Shown one piece after another: positions 8,962 through 18,457 of a stretch of 64,000 nucleotides of DNA; the stretch's first letter is position 1; the number at the start of each line of letters is the position of its first letter. The stretch is from assembly GCA_000686145.1 (NCBI GenBank), contig JMMB01000007.1, positions 2,914,001 to 2,978,000 of the forward strand, written 5' to 3'. The position numbers and the translations under genes were made by a program. The DNA is from Peptostreptococcaceae bacterium VA2 (GTDB lineage: Bacteria; Bacillota; Clostridia; Peptostreptococcales; Peptostreptococcaceae). The notes under the pieces were generated by a model, which was not told where the DNA came from, did not search any database, and worked only from the letters and a program-made list of their open reading frames with translations.

Positions 8962-10881
8962 TTATGCATCTGCTTTTTCACATAGTTTTTCTTCGTATAC
9001 TTTTTCAAAATGTACACGTTTCTTCTCTATGTCTGCTATTATAGTAGCTGCTAATTCTTCTGGATTTTCATTAACTGTAAATGATGCTCCTACTTGATCT
9101 TTTAATTCTCCACAAAGTATTTCTACTGCTCTTGATGACCCACCAACAGGAGGCATTACTCCTAGGTATGTATCTATACCGCTTGCTACAATATAAGTAC
9201 CTATTGCAACAGCTTTTTCTGACATCCACTCTGGTGCTACACCTGCTAATGGTAAATCACTTATATCCATATCTACAAAGTTAGCTATAGCTGAAGCTAC
9301 ATCTAGTATACGGCTACAGTCAACGCATGATCCCATATGTAGTACTGGTGGTATATCAACTAGCTCACAAACTGTAGCTAGACCTTTCCCTGCATATTTC
9401 TTAGCTGCTGATTTTTTCATTAATCCAAATTTAGCTGCTGCTGAAGCTCCACATCCTGTAGTAATAACTAAGATATCATTTTTTATTAATTCCTTCATTA
9501 TAGTTGTATGTGCTAAATTTGATGCTACTCTTGCATTATTACACCCTACCACACCAACTACGCCTCTTATCGCTCCAGATTTTATTACGTCTACTAATGG
9601 TTTTATAGTTCCCTGTTTATCTATTTGAGCATTTACTACTCTGTCTAATTGTTTTATTATAGCGTCTACACTGTATCCAACTGTCGCACTTGATTTTAAT
9701 TCAGGTATAAGTACTCTTGACTTATCTCTGTTTTTAAAATTAAGTATTGCTTCTCTTACTATTTGTAATGCATCTTGATATGCATTTTCTTCTTTAAATT
9801 CCATATATATAGAACCTGTTATTTTTGCTTTTTTAGAAGTTGTTATAAACTTAGTATGGTAGCAATCGGCTACTCTACTAAGAGCTGGGAATATACATTG
9901 GACGTCAACTATCATTGCTTCTACCGCTCCAGTTACTAGAGCAAGTTCTTGTTGATGGAAGTCTCCAGCTATTTTTATACCATGTCTCATTGTTATTTCA
10001 TTACCTGTGCAACACATACCTGATATATTTATACCCTCTGCTCCCATTTCTTTAGCTAAAGCTACTAGTTCTGGGTCTTCTGTCGCTAATACTATCATTT
10101 CTGATAATGAAGGCTCATGACCATGAAGTATTATGTTTACTTGGTTTTCTTCTAATACACCTAGGTTTGCTTCTGTTTGCTGTGGTGTAGGTGTTCCAAA
10201 CATTATGTCACTAAATTTAGTACCTATCATAGATCCTTGCCATCCATCTGCCATAGATGTTCTTAGTGATAAATTTATTAAACTATCTATATCTGCACAA
10301 CATCCTATATGAGTTGAATGCATTACTGTAGCTATCTCTCTATCTATTGCTCTTGGCTCTATGTCAAGTTTTTTCCATATTTCTTGTCTTTTAGCTGGTG
10401 CATTTTTTAAGAATATTGATGTTCCATAAGGCTTCCCAAACTCCATTAACGCAACATCTGCAGCTTCATGTGCTATGTCATATATATCTTTTCCTTCAGT
10501 TTCTATTCCCCAGTCTTTTGCTAACTCTATTAATTTAGCTTCTTCTCTTATTTTGTAATTACCATCTCTGCTAGTTAGAGCCATAGTATGTGCTATATCT
10601 CTAGCGTGATCAGAGTGAGCTGCTGTTCCTCCAGCACACATTCTAGCAAAGTTTCTACCTACTATTGTATGGACATCTGCTCCACAAAGCCCTCTAGGTG
10701 TTTTTGGTGTTATTCTACATGGCCCCATTCCACATATTCTACAACAACCCCCTTGTAAACCAAACCCACATTGAGATTTCATAGCTATCTTTCTATCGTA
10801 CATTGTCTCTACACCGTCTTTTTCAGCTTTTTCTAATAATATGCGACTGTTTAAGTCAATAGTCATTAATTTCTTATCCAT
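8962..10881 (-). CDS. cooS: anaerobic carbon-monoxide dehydrogenase catalytic subunit CooS
   Basis: A 639-residue Ni-Fe-S enzyme that interconverts CO and CO2. Near the N-terminus the B/D-cluster cysteines are visible (QCGFGLQGGCCRICGMGPC and the following GLCGADV). C-cluster ligands appear in HIGCCADI, VVGCNNAR, TTGCGASAAAK and GSCVDCSR. The length matches monofunctional CODH. AAAGGGGG precedes the ATG. Only cooC accompanies it; no ferredoxin-like cooF, acsB or energy-conserving hydrogenase lies nearby, so the electron partner is not visible. A LysR regulator is divergently transcribed and may control it. Confidence 0.96.
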   Translation of the reverse strand: MDKKLMTIDLNSRILLEKAEKDGVETMYDRKIAMKSQCGFGLQGGCCRICGMGPCRITPKTPRGLCGADVHTIVGRNFARMCAGGTAAHSDHARDIAHTMALTSRDGNYKIREEAKLIELAKDWGIETEGKDIYDIAHEAADVALMEFGKPYGTSIFLKNAPAKRQEIWKKLDIEPRAIDREIATVMHSTHIGCCADIDSLINLSLRTSMADGWQGSMIGTKFSDIMFGTPTPQQTEANLGVLEENQVNIILHGHEPSLSEMIVLATEDPELVALAKEMGAEGINISGMCCTGNEITMRHGIKIAGDFHQQELALVTGAVEAMIVDVQCIFPALSRVADCYHTKFITTSKKAKITGSIYMEFKEENAYQDALQIVREAILNFKNRDKSRVLIPELKSSATVGYSVDAIIKQLDRVVNAQIDKQGTIKPLVDVIKSGAIRGVVGVVGCNNARVASNLAHTTIMKELIKNDILVITTGCGASAAAKFGLMKKSAAKKYAGKGLATVCELVDIPPVLHMGSCVDCSRILDVASAIANFVDMDISDLPLAGVAPEWMSEKAVAIGTYIVASGIDTYLGVMPPVGGSSRAVEILCGELKDQVGASFTVNENPEELAATIIADIEKKRVHFEKVYEEKLCEKADA

Positions 10882-11010
10882 TTCTAATCCCCCTTTTTAT
10901 TAATCTACTAATTTATTGCGATTTTAAATTATATTTATTTATGTTTTAGATTTATTTATCTTATATTTAGAATTGTAGCAAGTTTATATAGTTTTGGATA
11001 ACAAGGGTTT

Positions 11011-11027
11011 GTTGTGTATTATACAAC
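11011..11027. promoter_or_regulatory. candidate LysR operator between cooS and lysR
   Basis: The 17-bp imperfect palindrome GTTGTGTATTATACAAC has the TTGT-N7-ACAA dyad (arms within 11011-11015 and 11023-11027) and the T-N11-A layout typical of LysR regulators. It lies mid-way in the 261-bp divergent intergenic region. Confidence 0.45.
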
Positions 11028-11072
11028 TTACAGTAGTGATGCGGGTTTTGTTACATATGTATAATATTTAAA

Positions 11073-11101
11073 TTGTGTATCAGTTATAAGAGTGTTATAA
11101 T
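11073..11101 (+). promoter_or_regulatory. sigmaA-type promoter of lysR gene
   Basis: TTGTGT (11073-11078), exactly 17 bp, then TATAAT (11096-11101). The start codon follows at 11143 behind AGAAGGTGATT. Confidence 0.65.
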
Positions 11102-11142
11102 TTTATTGATATTTTTTGTATATATAACAAGAAGGTGATTAA

Positions 11143-12015
11143 ATGGATATAAAGACTTTGAAGTATTTTTTACAAATCTGTAAGGACGGTAGTTTTTCAA
11201 AGGCTTCTAAAAATCTTTACATATCTCAACAAGGTCTAAGTAAAGCTATAGGCAACTTAGAAAAAGAAATAAATGTAGATCTATTTTATAGACATGCTAA
11301 CGGTAATGAACTTACTAAATATGGTGAATATTTAAAAAGTAAAGCTATATCTATAGTCTATCAATTTGATATTCTTACAGAAGGTATTAAAGAAATGGTA
11401 GATGAAGATAAAGGCTATTTAAGAGTTGGGGTTTCCTACGGTGTTATAAATGCCTTATCTATAGATATTATAAAAGAGTTTAACAAATTATACCCAGATA
11501 TAATATTGACGATAAAGGAGTATACAGACTTTAACTGTGAGGAAGCTGTATTAAATGGCGAGGTTGATTTAGGTTTTGCTATTCATCATTTTGATAGTGG
11601 TAAGTTTAATTCACAGTTAGTCAAATCAAAAAAGTTATATGCCCTTATTAATAAGAATCACCATTTATGTGATATAGGAAAAATCGAATTTAAAGACTTA
11701 AAGAATGAAAAAATAATTATAAATAGTAATCATTCTAAACTTCGTCATAATTTCCTTATTAAATGTCTAGAAAATGAATTTGATCCAAATATAACTATAG
11801 AAACTGATGAGATGGTGCTTATACATGATTTAAGTAAGCGTAATGAAGGTATAGGTATTAGCATAGATTTTACTCATACTCCTAATTGTAAGATTAATTA
11901 TGTTCCATTTAAAGATGAAACTTTTGTATGGGATATATATATGATTACTAAAAAAGATATTTATGATAATAAATATATAACGCTATTTAAGAACTTTATA
12001 TTAAGTCGAGTATAA
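11143..12015 (+). CDS. LysR family transcriptional regulator
   Basis: A 290-residue regulator. Residues 1-~60 form the LysR winged HTH (MDIKTLKYFLQICKDGSFSK, then LYISQQGLSKAIGNLEKEI). The remaining ~200 residues form a substrate-binding-like effector domain; the effector is unknown. It is divergent from cooS, and a LysR-type dyad lies between the two genes, so it may regulate CO dehydrogenase (inference). Confidence 0.92.
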   Translation: MDIKTLKYFLQICKDGSFSKASKNLYISQQGLSKAIGNLEKEINVDLFYRHANGNELTKYGEYLKSKAISIVYQFDILTEGIKEMVDEDKGYLRVGVSYGVINALSIDIIKEFNKLYPDIILTIKEYTDFNCEEAVLNGEVDLGFAIHHFDSGKFNSQLVKSKKLYALINKNHHLCDIGKIEFKDLKNEKIIINSNHSKLRHNFLIKCLENEFDPNITIETDEMVLIHDLSKRNEGIGISIDFTHTPNCKINYVPFKDETFVWDIYMITKKDIYDNKYITLFKNFILSRV

Positions 12016-12024
12016 TTTTTTTTA

Positions 12025-12064
12025 AAAAAAGATATTATCTCAATCTTGTGATAATATCTTTTTT
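12025..12064 (+). terminator. intrinsic terminator after lysR gene
   Basis: A 15-bp stem (AAAAAAGATATTATC, 12025-12039, with GATAATATCTTTTTT, 12050-12064) ending in a T run, 10 bp past the lysR stop. Confidence 0.85.
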
Positions 12065-12114
12065 GCATTTTAGTATCTGAAATTTAAAAGTAATAAAGCT
12101 ATCATATACATAGG

Positions 12115-13404
12115 CTATCTATAGATATTTTGACTAATAACGATACTATTTCTTTTAATAAATTCATTCTTTAAATATTCATAGTAAGTTCCAGGAGTTA
12201 TAATTCCACTTATACTAAGAATATCAATTCCCGAATGACCAATTACACTATCTGCTAATAATACGCAATTAGTATTTAATCCGAAATATGTTTTAAACTT
12301 TCCTGATTTAAATTTAAAAAACTTAGCTCCAGTAGATTTATATAATACACTTGCATAGTCGTTATATTCATCTAATCTATTTTTATCTTCCTCTAATACA
12401 ATAGGAGGTTTCCATTCTATTAAATTATCTTTTATTTCATTTATTTTTTTACCTACATTTTTTTTCTGTTCTTCATTTAACTTCAGTCCATAACTAAATA
12501 ATGTCTTTTTCATGCAACCTGTACAGAAATTAATATACTTATCTTTTTCACATCTAAATAAAATCCCTCTACCAACTACACCAAATAATTTATATGATGA
12601 TTCATCATAGTTTCCATAAGATATTATTTCTCCATTATAATACAAGTCTACATGTCCAACCATTCCAATACCATTAGATGTTACATGTATAAATACTTCT
12701 AAATCTACATTTTCTTCAGATTTCCTATTTAGTTTTTCTGTATCATCACTGTTAATTTCAAAATATTCATTTACCTTTTTTAAAACCTTGTGCGGCATCA
12801 ATGCTACTAAAAAAACAGGTAAGGTAGTCCTAACTTTTCGTTTCAACTTATTCTTTGTTTTTTTAGGCATAACTTCTGTAATAAAATTTTTTATAAAATT
12901 AGTACCAAATAAAAGAAAATAAATTGCTATAATTACAAGTATTTCATTTAAATGCCTTAGTGGAGATAATAATGATGTAGCTCCAAATATAAAATAAACT
13001 ATACATTCAATTAATATTCCTAATTTTACATTAATACCATTTTTAATATAAATATATATTGTAATTAGCTTAACTACTCCATTTAAAATCATATATAAAG
13101 CAAATACTATCGGCAGTAAAGATAATGAAATATTCTCTAGATAAAATACGCAAAAACCTATGACTAAATTCAGTATTATATGCCCTATTGTAGTATTGTT
13201 GTTTATATCATCTTTTTTCTTCATAGCTATGCTTATAATCTGAGAAGCTGCATTTATAATAAATGCTATTGCAATAGATTTCATTACAATATTTAAAAAA
13301 TCAGATTTTCCATATAATATAAGAATCCCTACTGTTATTAGTGAAACCCCTGTGAAAATTAGATTTCCTCTCTTTACATAAGATCTGTTTAATTCAATCC
13401 TCAT
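12115..13404 (-). CDS. DUF308-like membrane protein fused to a papain-fold-like (permuted NlpC/P60) domain
   Basis: A 429-residue protein from ATG 13404; GAGGAG lies 7 nt upstream, inside a longer frame that begins at 13419. Residues ~10-175 hold about six membrane helices and resemble the HdeD/DUF308 pattern. A basic linker (KKTKNKLKRKVR) follows. The soluble part has GHVDLYYNGEIISYG (His near residue 250) and, ~130 residues later, NTNCVLLADSVIGHSG (Cys near 379). This His-then-Cys order and the NC motif resemble circularly permuted NlpC/P60 or LRAT-like papain folds (inference). It stands alone between lysR and a gene remnant. Function unknown. Confidence 0.72.
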   Translation of the reverse strand: MRIELNRSYVKRGNLIFTGVSLITVGILILYGKSDFLNIVMKSIAIAFIINAASQIISIAMKKKDDINNNTTIGHIILNLVIGFCVFYLENISLSLLPIVFALYMILNGVVKLITIYIYIKNGINVKLGILIECIVYFIFGATSLLSPLRHLNEILVIIAIYFLLFGTNFIKNFITEVMPKKTKNKLKRKVRTTLPVFLVALMPHKVLKKVNEYFEINSDDTEKLNRKSEENVDLEVFIHVTSNGIGMVGHVDLYYNGEIISYGNYDESSYKLFGVVGRGILFRCEKDKYINFCTGCMKKTLFSYGLKLNEEQKKNVGKKINEIKDNLIEWKPPIVLEEDKNRLDEYNDYASVLYKSTGAKFFKFKSGKFKTYFGLNTNCVLLADSVIGHSGIDILSISGIITPGTYYEYLKNEFIKRNSIVISQNIYR

Positions 13405-13652
13405 TATTATTCTCCTCATGTAGTTGTTTAATTTTTACGTTAACATTATAACATATATTTTTAAATATTATTTTGTTCGTAACTGTCCGATTACATATTA
13501 TTTTGTTTATATATGCTTTATATAAATCACAAAACTCTAACCAAGATTATATATATTCAGGCTATATTTTCAAAAATTAGAAATACAAAATCAAGAAGAT
13601 TTTTTATTTCTCTAATGTTACAATTAGTATGTAAACAAAGAGTACCTTAATA

Positions 13653-13916
13653 AAATTTAATTTTAAAAAAGTATCTGTTCAAGATGCCTGTCCTGTACGT
13701 GAAAAACCACAGGTGCATCAAGCTGTACGTAATTTACTAAAAAAGATGAACATCGATATTGTTGAAACAGAGTTTTGTGGCACACGCTCAATTTGCTGTG
13801 GAGATAATTTTTATCCATCACGAGAACTTACTAAAAATGCTAAGGATATAATTGATAAATATTTTACTGATATAGATGAGCTTGAAAAACAGATCAAAAT
13901 TTTATTCGAGCTTTAA
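13653..13916 (+). pseudogene. remnant of a CCG-domain (heterodisulfide-reductase-like) Fe-S protein
   Basis: An open frame without a start codon encodes QDACPVREKPQVHQAVRNLL and, further on, TEFCGTRSICCGDNFYPS, ending at TAA 13914-13916. The pattern DxCPVR...VHxAVRxLL...CCGDNFYP is the cysteine-rich CCG half-domain of HdrB/GlpC-like proteins. A stop at 13632-13634 closes the frame upstream, and no ATG lies in frame before the conserved cysteines, so the N-terminal part is lost. A GTG at 13713 gives a 67-codon frame but starts inside the domain. Flanking DNA shows no other coding signal. Confidence 0.7.
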
Positions 13917-14080
13917 AAAAGAGACAGGCTGCACTCCTAAGATGTTTTGCCGAAACAATATGAAAATTATTTAATAATAATCTAAGTTGTCATAAGCTAT
14001 ATGAGAAAATTTTAATATTTTAGACCACTTAAATAAATCAGATTTTATTTAACTTAAATACATCAAGCTATTTTAATCAT

Positions 14081-14122
14081 ATTAAAAGTACTCATATCCT
14101 ATAGGATATGAGTACTTTTAAT
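14081..14122 (-). terminator. perfect-palindrome terminator after VWA gene
   Basis: A 42-bp perfect palindrome (19-bp arms plus TATA loop) lies 40 bp downstream of the metallopeptidase/VWA gene. The base of the arm supplies a short T run. The 13917-14080 stretch before it shows nothing recognisable. Confidence 0.75.
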
Positions 14123-14161
14123 AGCGAAGATTTAAGACAATAATCATACCCACTATAATAT

Positions 14162-15571
14162 TTATAAAATTGGTTGTTGGTTATTCATTGAATATCCATC
14201 ATTTCTAATATCACTAATATCTGATGTATAATTTTTTATTTCAACTTTGCTAAGTTTTTTAACTGCTCCATAAGATTCTTTTAATGAAAGCTTATCTCCA
14301 CTTCCAGAAATAACCCATAAAATTTTATACCCTCTAGGTATTGCTTGTAACTTATCTTCACCTTTTCCATCAGTAAAATACACCAATAAGTTAATCTTTT
14401 TATTATTAGCATATTCAAAAACTGGAGTGAATTTAGTGCCTCCTCTTATATTAATTCGATCTTTTATATCATTTATAGACTTAACTTTATATACACGTCT
14501 AATTTCATTATCACATTCTATAATTGTAATTTCATGATTATAATTTTTTACTATATTAAGCACCTCTTTAATAGCTTGTTTAAATTCTTCATCACTAATA
14601 CTTCCGCTTATATCAAGTGCAACAGCTATTTCTGCTTTATGACCCCTAAGTTCACCTCTTAAATCTAATCTATTGGGCTGTCTTCTATTCCTTCTTGTTA
14701 TAGTCTTCTTTTTATTACTTTCAACAGTTCCCATTAACTTCTTAAGATATAAATTCCAAGGTAACTCACCCCCGCTATTTTTAAGTGCTGATATCATTCC
14801 TTCTAAATAATCCGGAATTTTACCTTTTTGAGAACTATTAATAAATTTTTCTGTAAATTCTTTAAGAGTTTTTTCATCTATATCATTAGAATCTTCCCAA
14901 ATATCATGAGTTTTTTCTGGGCTATATTGATTTTCTATATTTTCATTTTTGTTGCTATCATGTTCTTCCCCATGTTCATCTTCTTCTTGCAAATCTAATT
15001 CAGTTTGAATTTTTTCTACATAGTACTCAAAAGGCTCATAGGCTTCTAGCTTTAAAGAATAATTTAAATTTACTTGTTCTAATGTAGTAGCATATGGTGG
15101 TAAATTATTTATATATTTATTTACGACTATATCCATTGCCATATTAATGGCTAATTTACTGTACTTACCTTTTAATTCTTTTGCTCTTACTAAATGCATC
15201 GATACTATATGAAGAATTTCATGCTTGATTGTACTTTCCATTTGTTTCATATTAAGATTCAGAAAAATTATTGGATTAAAATATATAACATATTTTGCGC
15301 CTTTAAAATTTATAGCCGTTGGGCTACTTATATCAAATTTAATCTCTCTTGACGTTTGAAATAAGAAATATCCATAAAAATTATCTTTTTCCTCCATAAG
15401 GCTTAAATTAACTTTATCTACAAGATGAAAAAATTTATTCTTAAAATCTTGTGGTATCTCTATCTCAAATTTCTCGCCAGCATGATTTGCTTTTAACATA
15501 GAATACGTATTTATAATTTCATTTGTTTTATCATAAAGGTATTTTGTTTGTTTTTCAAAGTAAGTTTCCAT
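14162..15571 (-). CDS. putative zinc metallopeptidase with VWA domain (DUF2201-type), partner of MoxR ATPase
   Basis: A 469-residue soluble protein. Residues ~85-135 carry a HEILH zinc motif (117-121) like the metallopeptidase half of DUF2201 proteins. An acidic linker (~195-245) follows. The C-terminal ~150 residues form a VWA domain with an intact MIDAS start, ALDISGSISDEEF, and later FTDGKG. AAGGGGATAG precedes the ATG, and only 3 bp separate it from the AAA+ ATPase stop, so the two are translated together. MoxR/VWA pairs act as chaperone-like remodelling or metal-insertion systems (family knowledge). The substrate is not evident. Confidence 0.82.
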   Translation of the reverse strand: METYFEKQTKYLYDKTNEIINTYSMLKANHAGEKFEIEIPQDFKNKFFHLVDKVNLSLMEEKDNFYGYFLFQTSREIKFDISSPTAINFKGAKYVIYFNPIIFLNLNMKQMESTIKHEILHIVSMHLVRAKELKGKYSKLAINMAMDIVVNKYINNLPPYATTLEQVNLNYSLKLEAYEPFEYYVEKIQTELDLQEEDEHGEEHDSNKNENIENQYSPEKTHDIWEDSNDIDEKTLKEFTEKFINSSQKGKIPDYLEGMISALKNSGGELPWNLYLKKLMGTVESNKKKTITRRNRRQPNRLDLRGELRGHKAEIAVALDISGSISDEEFKQAIKEVLNIVKNYNHEITIIECDNEIRRVYKVKSINDIKDRINIRGGTKFTPVFEYANNKKINLLVYFTDGKGEDKLQAIPRGYKILWVISGSGDKLSLKESYGAVKKLSKVEIKNYTSDISDIRNDGYSMNNQQPIL

Positions 15572-15574
15572 ATG

Positions 15575-16521
15575 CTATCCCCTTATTAAACTATAAGTCT
15601 CAAAATACAATTCTACAAAATCTTCATTTTCTATGGCTCTTTTGTAAACTTGGATATAACTATTTTTAATATCCTTCATAATTCCTACCATTAGGTCTAT
15701 AGGATATATTTTTAAAAATTCAATAAATCTATTAATGTAATAGCTTGATTCATACTCATCATTTTTTATATTTAATTCTAATGTTTTTAGAATATTCACT
15801 GCCGATAGATAAAGTCTTGTGTGACTTTCATTTTTTACTTTTTCCATTATAGATAAGTCCAATGTCTTTCCTAAAAAAATATCTTCATAAGATATTAATG
15901 GACTAGAATCTGATTCAACAAAGCTTATAAACTCTTCTGCAATAACTTTTCCTACATTTCCTTTTATAACATTTAAAAATACAGCTTTAGGTATTGAGTC
16001 TTTTTGCTCCTTATAAATTTTATAACTCTTAGAAACTCTTTCATAACTTCTTGGAGTTGCTGATATATCACCTTCATTTGTTTTGTGTAGATATTCTGGG
16101 AAAGTTGAAATAAACTCTATAACCTTTTGTTCAATCTCTGCACCCATTGCCCAATTTAACCACTGCTTATAATCAGGTTCCATGTTTAACCACACAAATC
16201 TATTTTCTTGTGCCGCATCCATATCCACGACTTGATAATCAAAGTCTGACCCATATTTACTCGATGGATTCATTGCTGCTAAAATATTTACATCACTATG
16301 TAGCTTATATCCATTGATTTCTCTATTTAATATTAAGTTCATAAGTTCCTGTTGTACTGTATGCTCGCAACGATTTATCTCATCTATAAATAAAAGAACG
16401 GTATTACCGTTAGATATTTCTTCATCAATTTCTCTTAATCTGTTATGAACTGCATATACTGTACTTTTCTTTTTTAGCTCCTGACCATTGGAATTAACTT
16501 CTACATAAGATTCTATAGTTG
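15575..16521 (-). CDS. MoxR-family AAA+ ATPase, exon 2 (after group II intron)
   Basis: The second coding part of an ATPase gene split by an intron. It begins at CAACTATAGAA (16521) and encodes TIESYVEVNSNGQELKKKS, then Walker B TVLLFIDEINR, a sensor-1 segment ILAAMNPSS, the Arg-finger region around RFVWLNMEPDYKQW, and the MoxR lid. Joined to exon 1 (19123-19306) it gives 1131 nt, a 376-residue protein with the junction L-P-T-I-E. A frame starting at ATG 16567 reads through the intron 3' end, but its first ~15 residues are intron RNA. It is followed 3 bp later by the metallopeptidase/VWA gene. Confidence 0.85.
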
Positions 16522-16571
16522 ATAATGATAGGTAAGACTTTGATATTATCTCAATCTTTTCCCCCATTCCA

Positions 16572-16603
16572 CACCGTACGTGAGACTTTCATCTCATACG
16601 GCG
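16572..16603 (-). ncRNA. group II intron domain V hairpin
   Basis: The minus strand reads CGCCGTATGAG then ATGAAAGT then CTCACGTACGGTG, the catalytic domain V shape. The triad position reads CGC with a matching U-G-U on the opposite strand instead of the commoner AGC/UUC, so the pairing is kept by covariation. This supports a catalytically competent ribozyme. Confidence 0.75.
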
Positions 16604-16669
16604 TTCCATCGAGATTTTATTATTCGTTTTAAGATTAATTAACTGCCAGGCTAATTAAAATATGATAGT

Positions 16670-18457
16670 TTATATTGCTTTTGCAAGTTTTCTATATCCT
16701 TGAAGTATTTTGGTTCTTGTCGTGTTAATTGTTCGATTTATATGGTGTATTGCTAAATGACTTCTTCTATCCAGTAATACTAAGTTACTAAATTCGTTTG
16801 TCCCTCCGTACTTTATAGGTATTTTATGATGTATTTCCATCGTGCTAGGGTCTAATGTATTATATGGTACACCTAGTATAGGCTCTGTTTTCCTCATCAT
16901 TACCATACCAGGTATGAAACACGTTAGACGTGCATCTTGTTCATGTACCTGGTGTTTTAATACTTCCTGTACCCATGAATATACTCCTCCGTACATTTCC
17001 TTCGGCTCCCAATCGCTCTTTTTCACTAAGTATTCCTTGTAGCTCTTAGAAGTCATATTTCTGAAATTCCATACATTACATACTTGTGGTTTACCACGAT
17101 ACTGTAAATGTGGAATAGAGCTCATAATTTCAAAAGTTCCAGGTTCAATTTTCTTAATATTACATCCATAACTTCTAACTTGCCCATAGTATAACGTGTT
17201 ATTGACTATTTGACACAGTTTCCGTACGTTTGTATTGATATCATAATAGTTTATATATCCCAATAGGCTGCTCATAAACAAATCACTTCTCCCAAGTCTT
17301 AGACATTTTCGTAAGTGTTTCTTTATTTCTCTTATTTTCTTAGTTTCATTCTTTATATGAATGATTATTTGCTTATTGGCGTTTACTTTGATACCGTAAC
17401 CTAGAAAATCTAATCTTATCAACCCTTTATCATCGCATCTGACAATTTTACTCTTTTCCTCATTAACTTCAAGTTTGTTTTTCTTGCACCATTGTTTAAA
17501 ACGACATATTATTTGCTGTAGGTCTATCTCATTGTTACTTATGATAACAAAGTCATCTGCATAGCGGAACATAGTACCTATACGGTTTTTCTTACGTCTT
17601 TTTTTATAGTGGCTTTCATAGGTGCCTTTATTAAGACTTCGACTAGCATTGTCTAAGAAAGTATTCTTTTCCTTCCCTATTTTATTAGCTTGACTATAAC
17701 CGTTTATTCTTGCAAGTTTTTCTTCCCAATCATGTAGCATAACATTTGCTAGTACAGGACCTAATATACTTCCTTGTGCTAATCCTATGCCAGTATATCT
17801 GCCATCTATCGAGCAGTGCATGATATTACGTATCCAACGTAACAGTGTTGAATCATAAATGTTATGATTCTTTCTTAGGAAGTATATACATCTATCCAAC
17901 TCAATGGTGTCAAAGTATCCTTTTAAGTCACAATCGTATATGATAGGATTCTTATATTGTTTTAAACACGCTACTATACTACTCACACAAGTTTTTGTAC
18001 TTTTATCACGTCTGAAGCCATAACTTCTCGGACTAAAATATGGTTCTAAAACACATTCTAGTATGTTAAGTATGCACTGTTGTGCTATACGTACATTAAT
18101 ATTAGCTATTCCAAGTGTCCTAGTTTTTCCATTGGCTTTAGGTATCTCTACTTGTCTGATTAAATGTTCTCTGGTGTTTAACAATGCGAACACTTCGTCT
18201 TGTATTTCATTGATAGGTTTCTTTACAAAATCAACATATTTCCACCCATCTGGTCCTGGAGTATTACGTCCAGAGTTATTACTTAGTCGCTTTATAGCGA
18301 ACATGATATTATTTGGATGACACACTTTTCTATTTAAGTTATTCCACTTATACATGTCTTTACTACGGTTGTATATATCCATCTGGATATCAGTAGACCC
18401 ATAGTAAATGGCATATCTATCCTTGGCATTTAAATCTGCCGTACTGTCTACTTTCAT
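16670..18457 (-). CDS. ltrA: group II intron-encoded reverse transcriptase/maturase with HNH endonuclease
   Basis: A 595-residue protein. The RT domain has TPGPDGWKYVDF early, YDCDLKGYFDTI, GLAQGSILGPVLANVMLHDW, and the catalytic FRYADDFVII (YADD near residue 290). A maturase (X) region and DNA-binding region follow. The C-terminal ~60 residues form an HNH endonuclease (MEIHHKIPIKYGGTNEFSN and SHLAIHH). All domains needed for splicing and retrohoming are present with no frameshift, so the intron may be active. It lies wholly inside the intron that splits the MoxR gene. Confidence 0.95.
   Translation of the reverse strand: MKVDSTADLNAKDRYAIYYGSTDIQMDIYNRSKDMYKWNNLNRKVCHPNNIMFAIKRLSNNSGRNTPGPDGWKYVDFVKKPINEIQDEVFALLNTREHLIRQVEIPKANGKTRTLGIANINVRIAQQCILNILECVLEPYFSPRSYGFRRDKSTKTCVSSIVACLKQYKNPIIYDCDLKGYFDTIELDRCIYFLRKNHNIYDSTLLRWIRNIMHCSIDGRYTGIGLAQGSILGPVLANVMLHDWEEKLARINGYSQANKIGKEKNTFLDNASRSLNKGTYESHYKKRRKKNRIGTMFRYADDFVIISNNEIDLQQIICRFKQWCKKNKLEVNEEKSKIVRCDDKGLIRLDFLGYGIKVNANKQIIIHIKNETKKIREIKKHLRKCLRLGRSDLFMSSLLGYINYYDINTNVRKLCQIVNNTLYYGQVRSYGCNIKKIEPGTFEIMSSIPHLQYRGKPQVCNVWNFRNMTSKSYKEYLVKKSDWEPKEMYGGVYSWVQEVLKHQVHEQDARLTCFIPGMVMMRKTEPILGVPYNTLDPSTMEIHHKIPIKYGGTNEFSNLVLLDRRSHLAIHHINRTINTTRTKILQGYRKLAKAI

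Noticed and set aside
8651-9097. Plus-strand 148-codon frame across cooC and cooS
   Set aside because: It is antisense to two well-supported genes and has no recognisable domain or ribosome binding site.
16522-16567. ATG at 16567 as the true start of an independent ATPase
   Set aside because: The first residues are encoded by the intron 3' end, Walker A would be missing, and a splice to exon 1 restores the whole protein.
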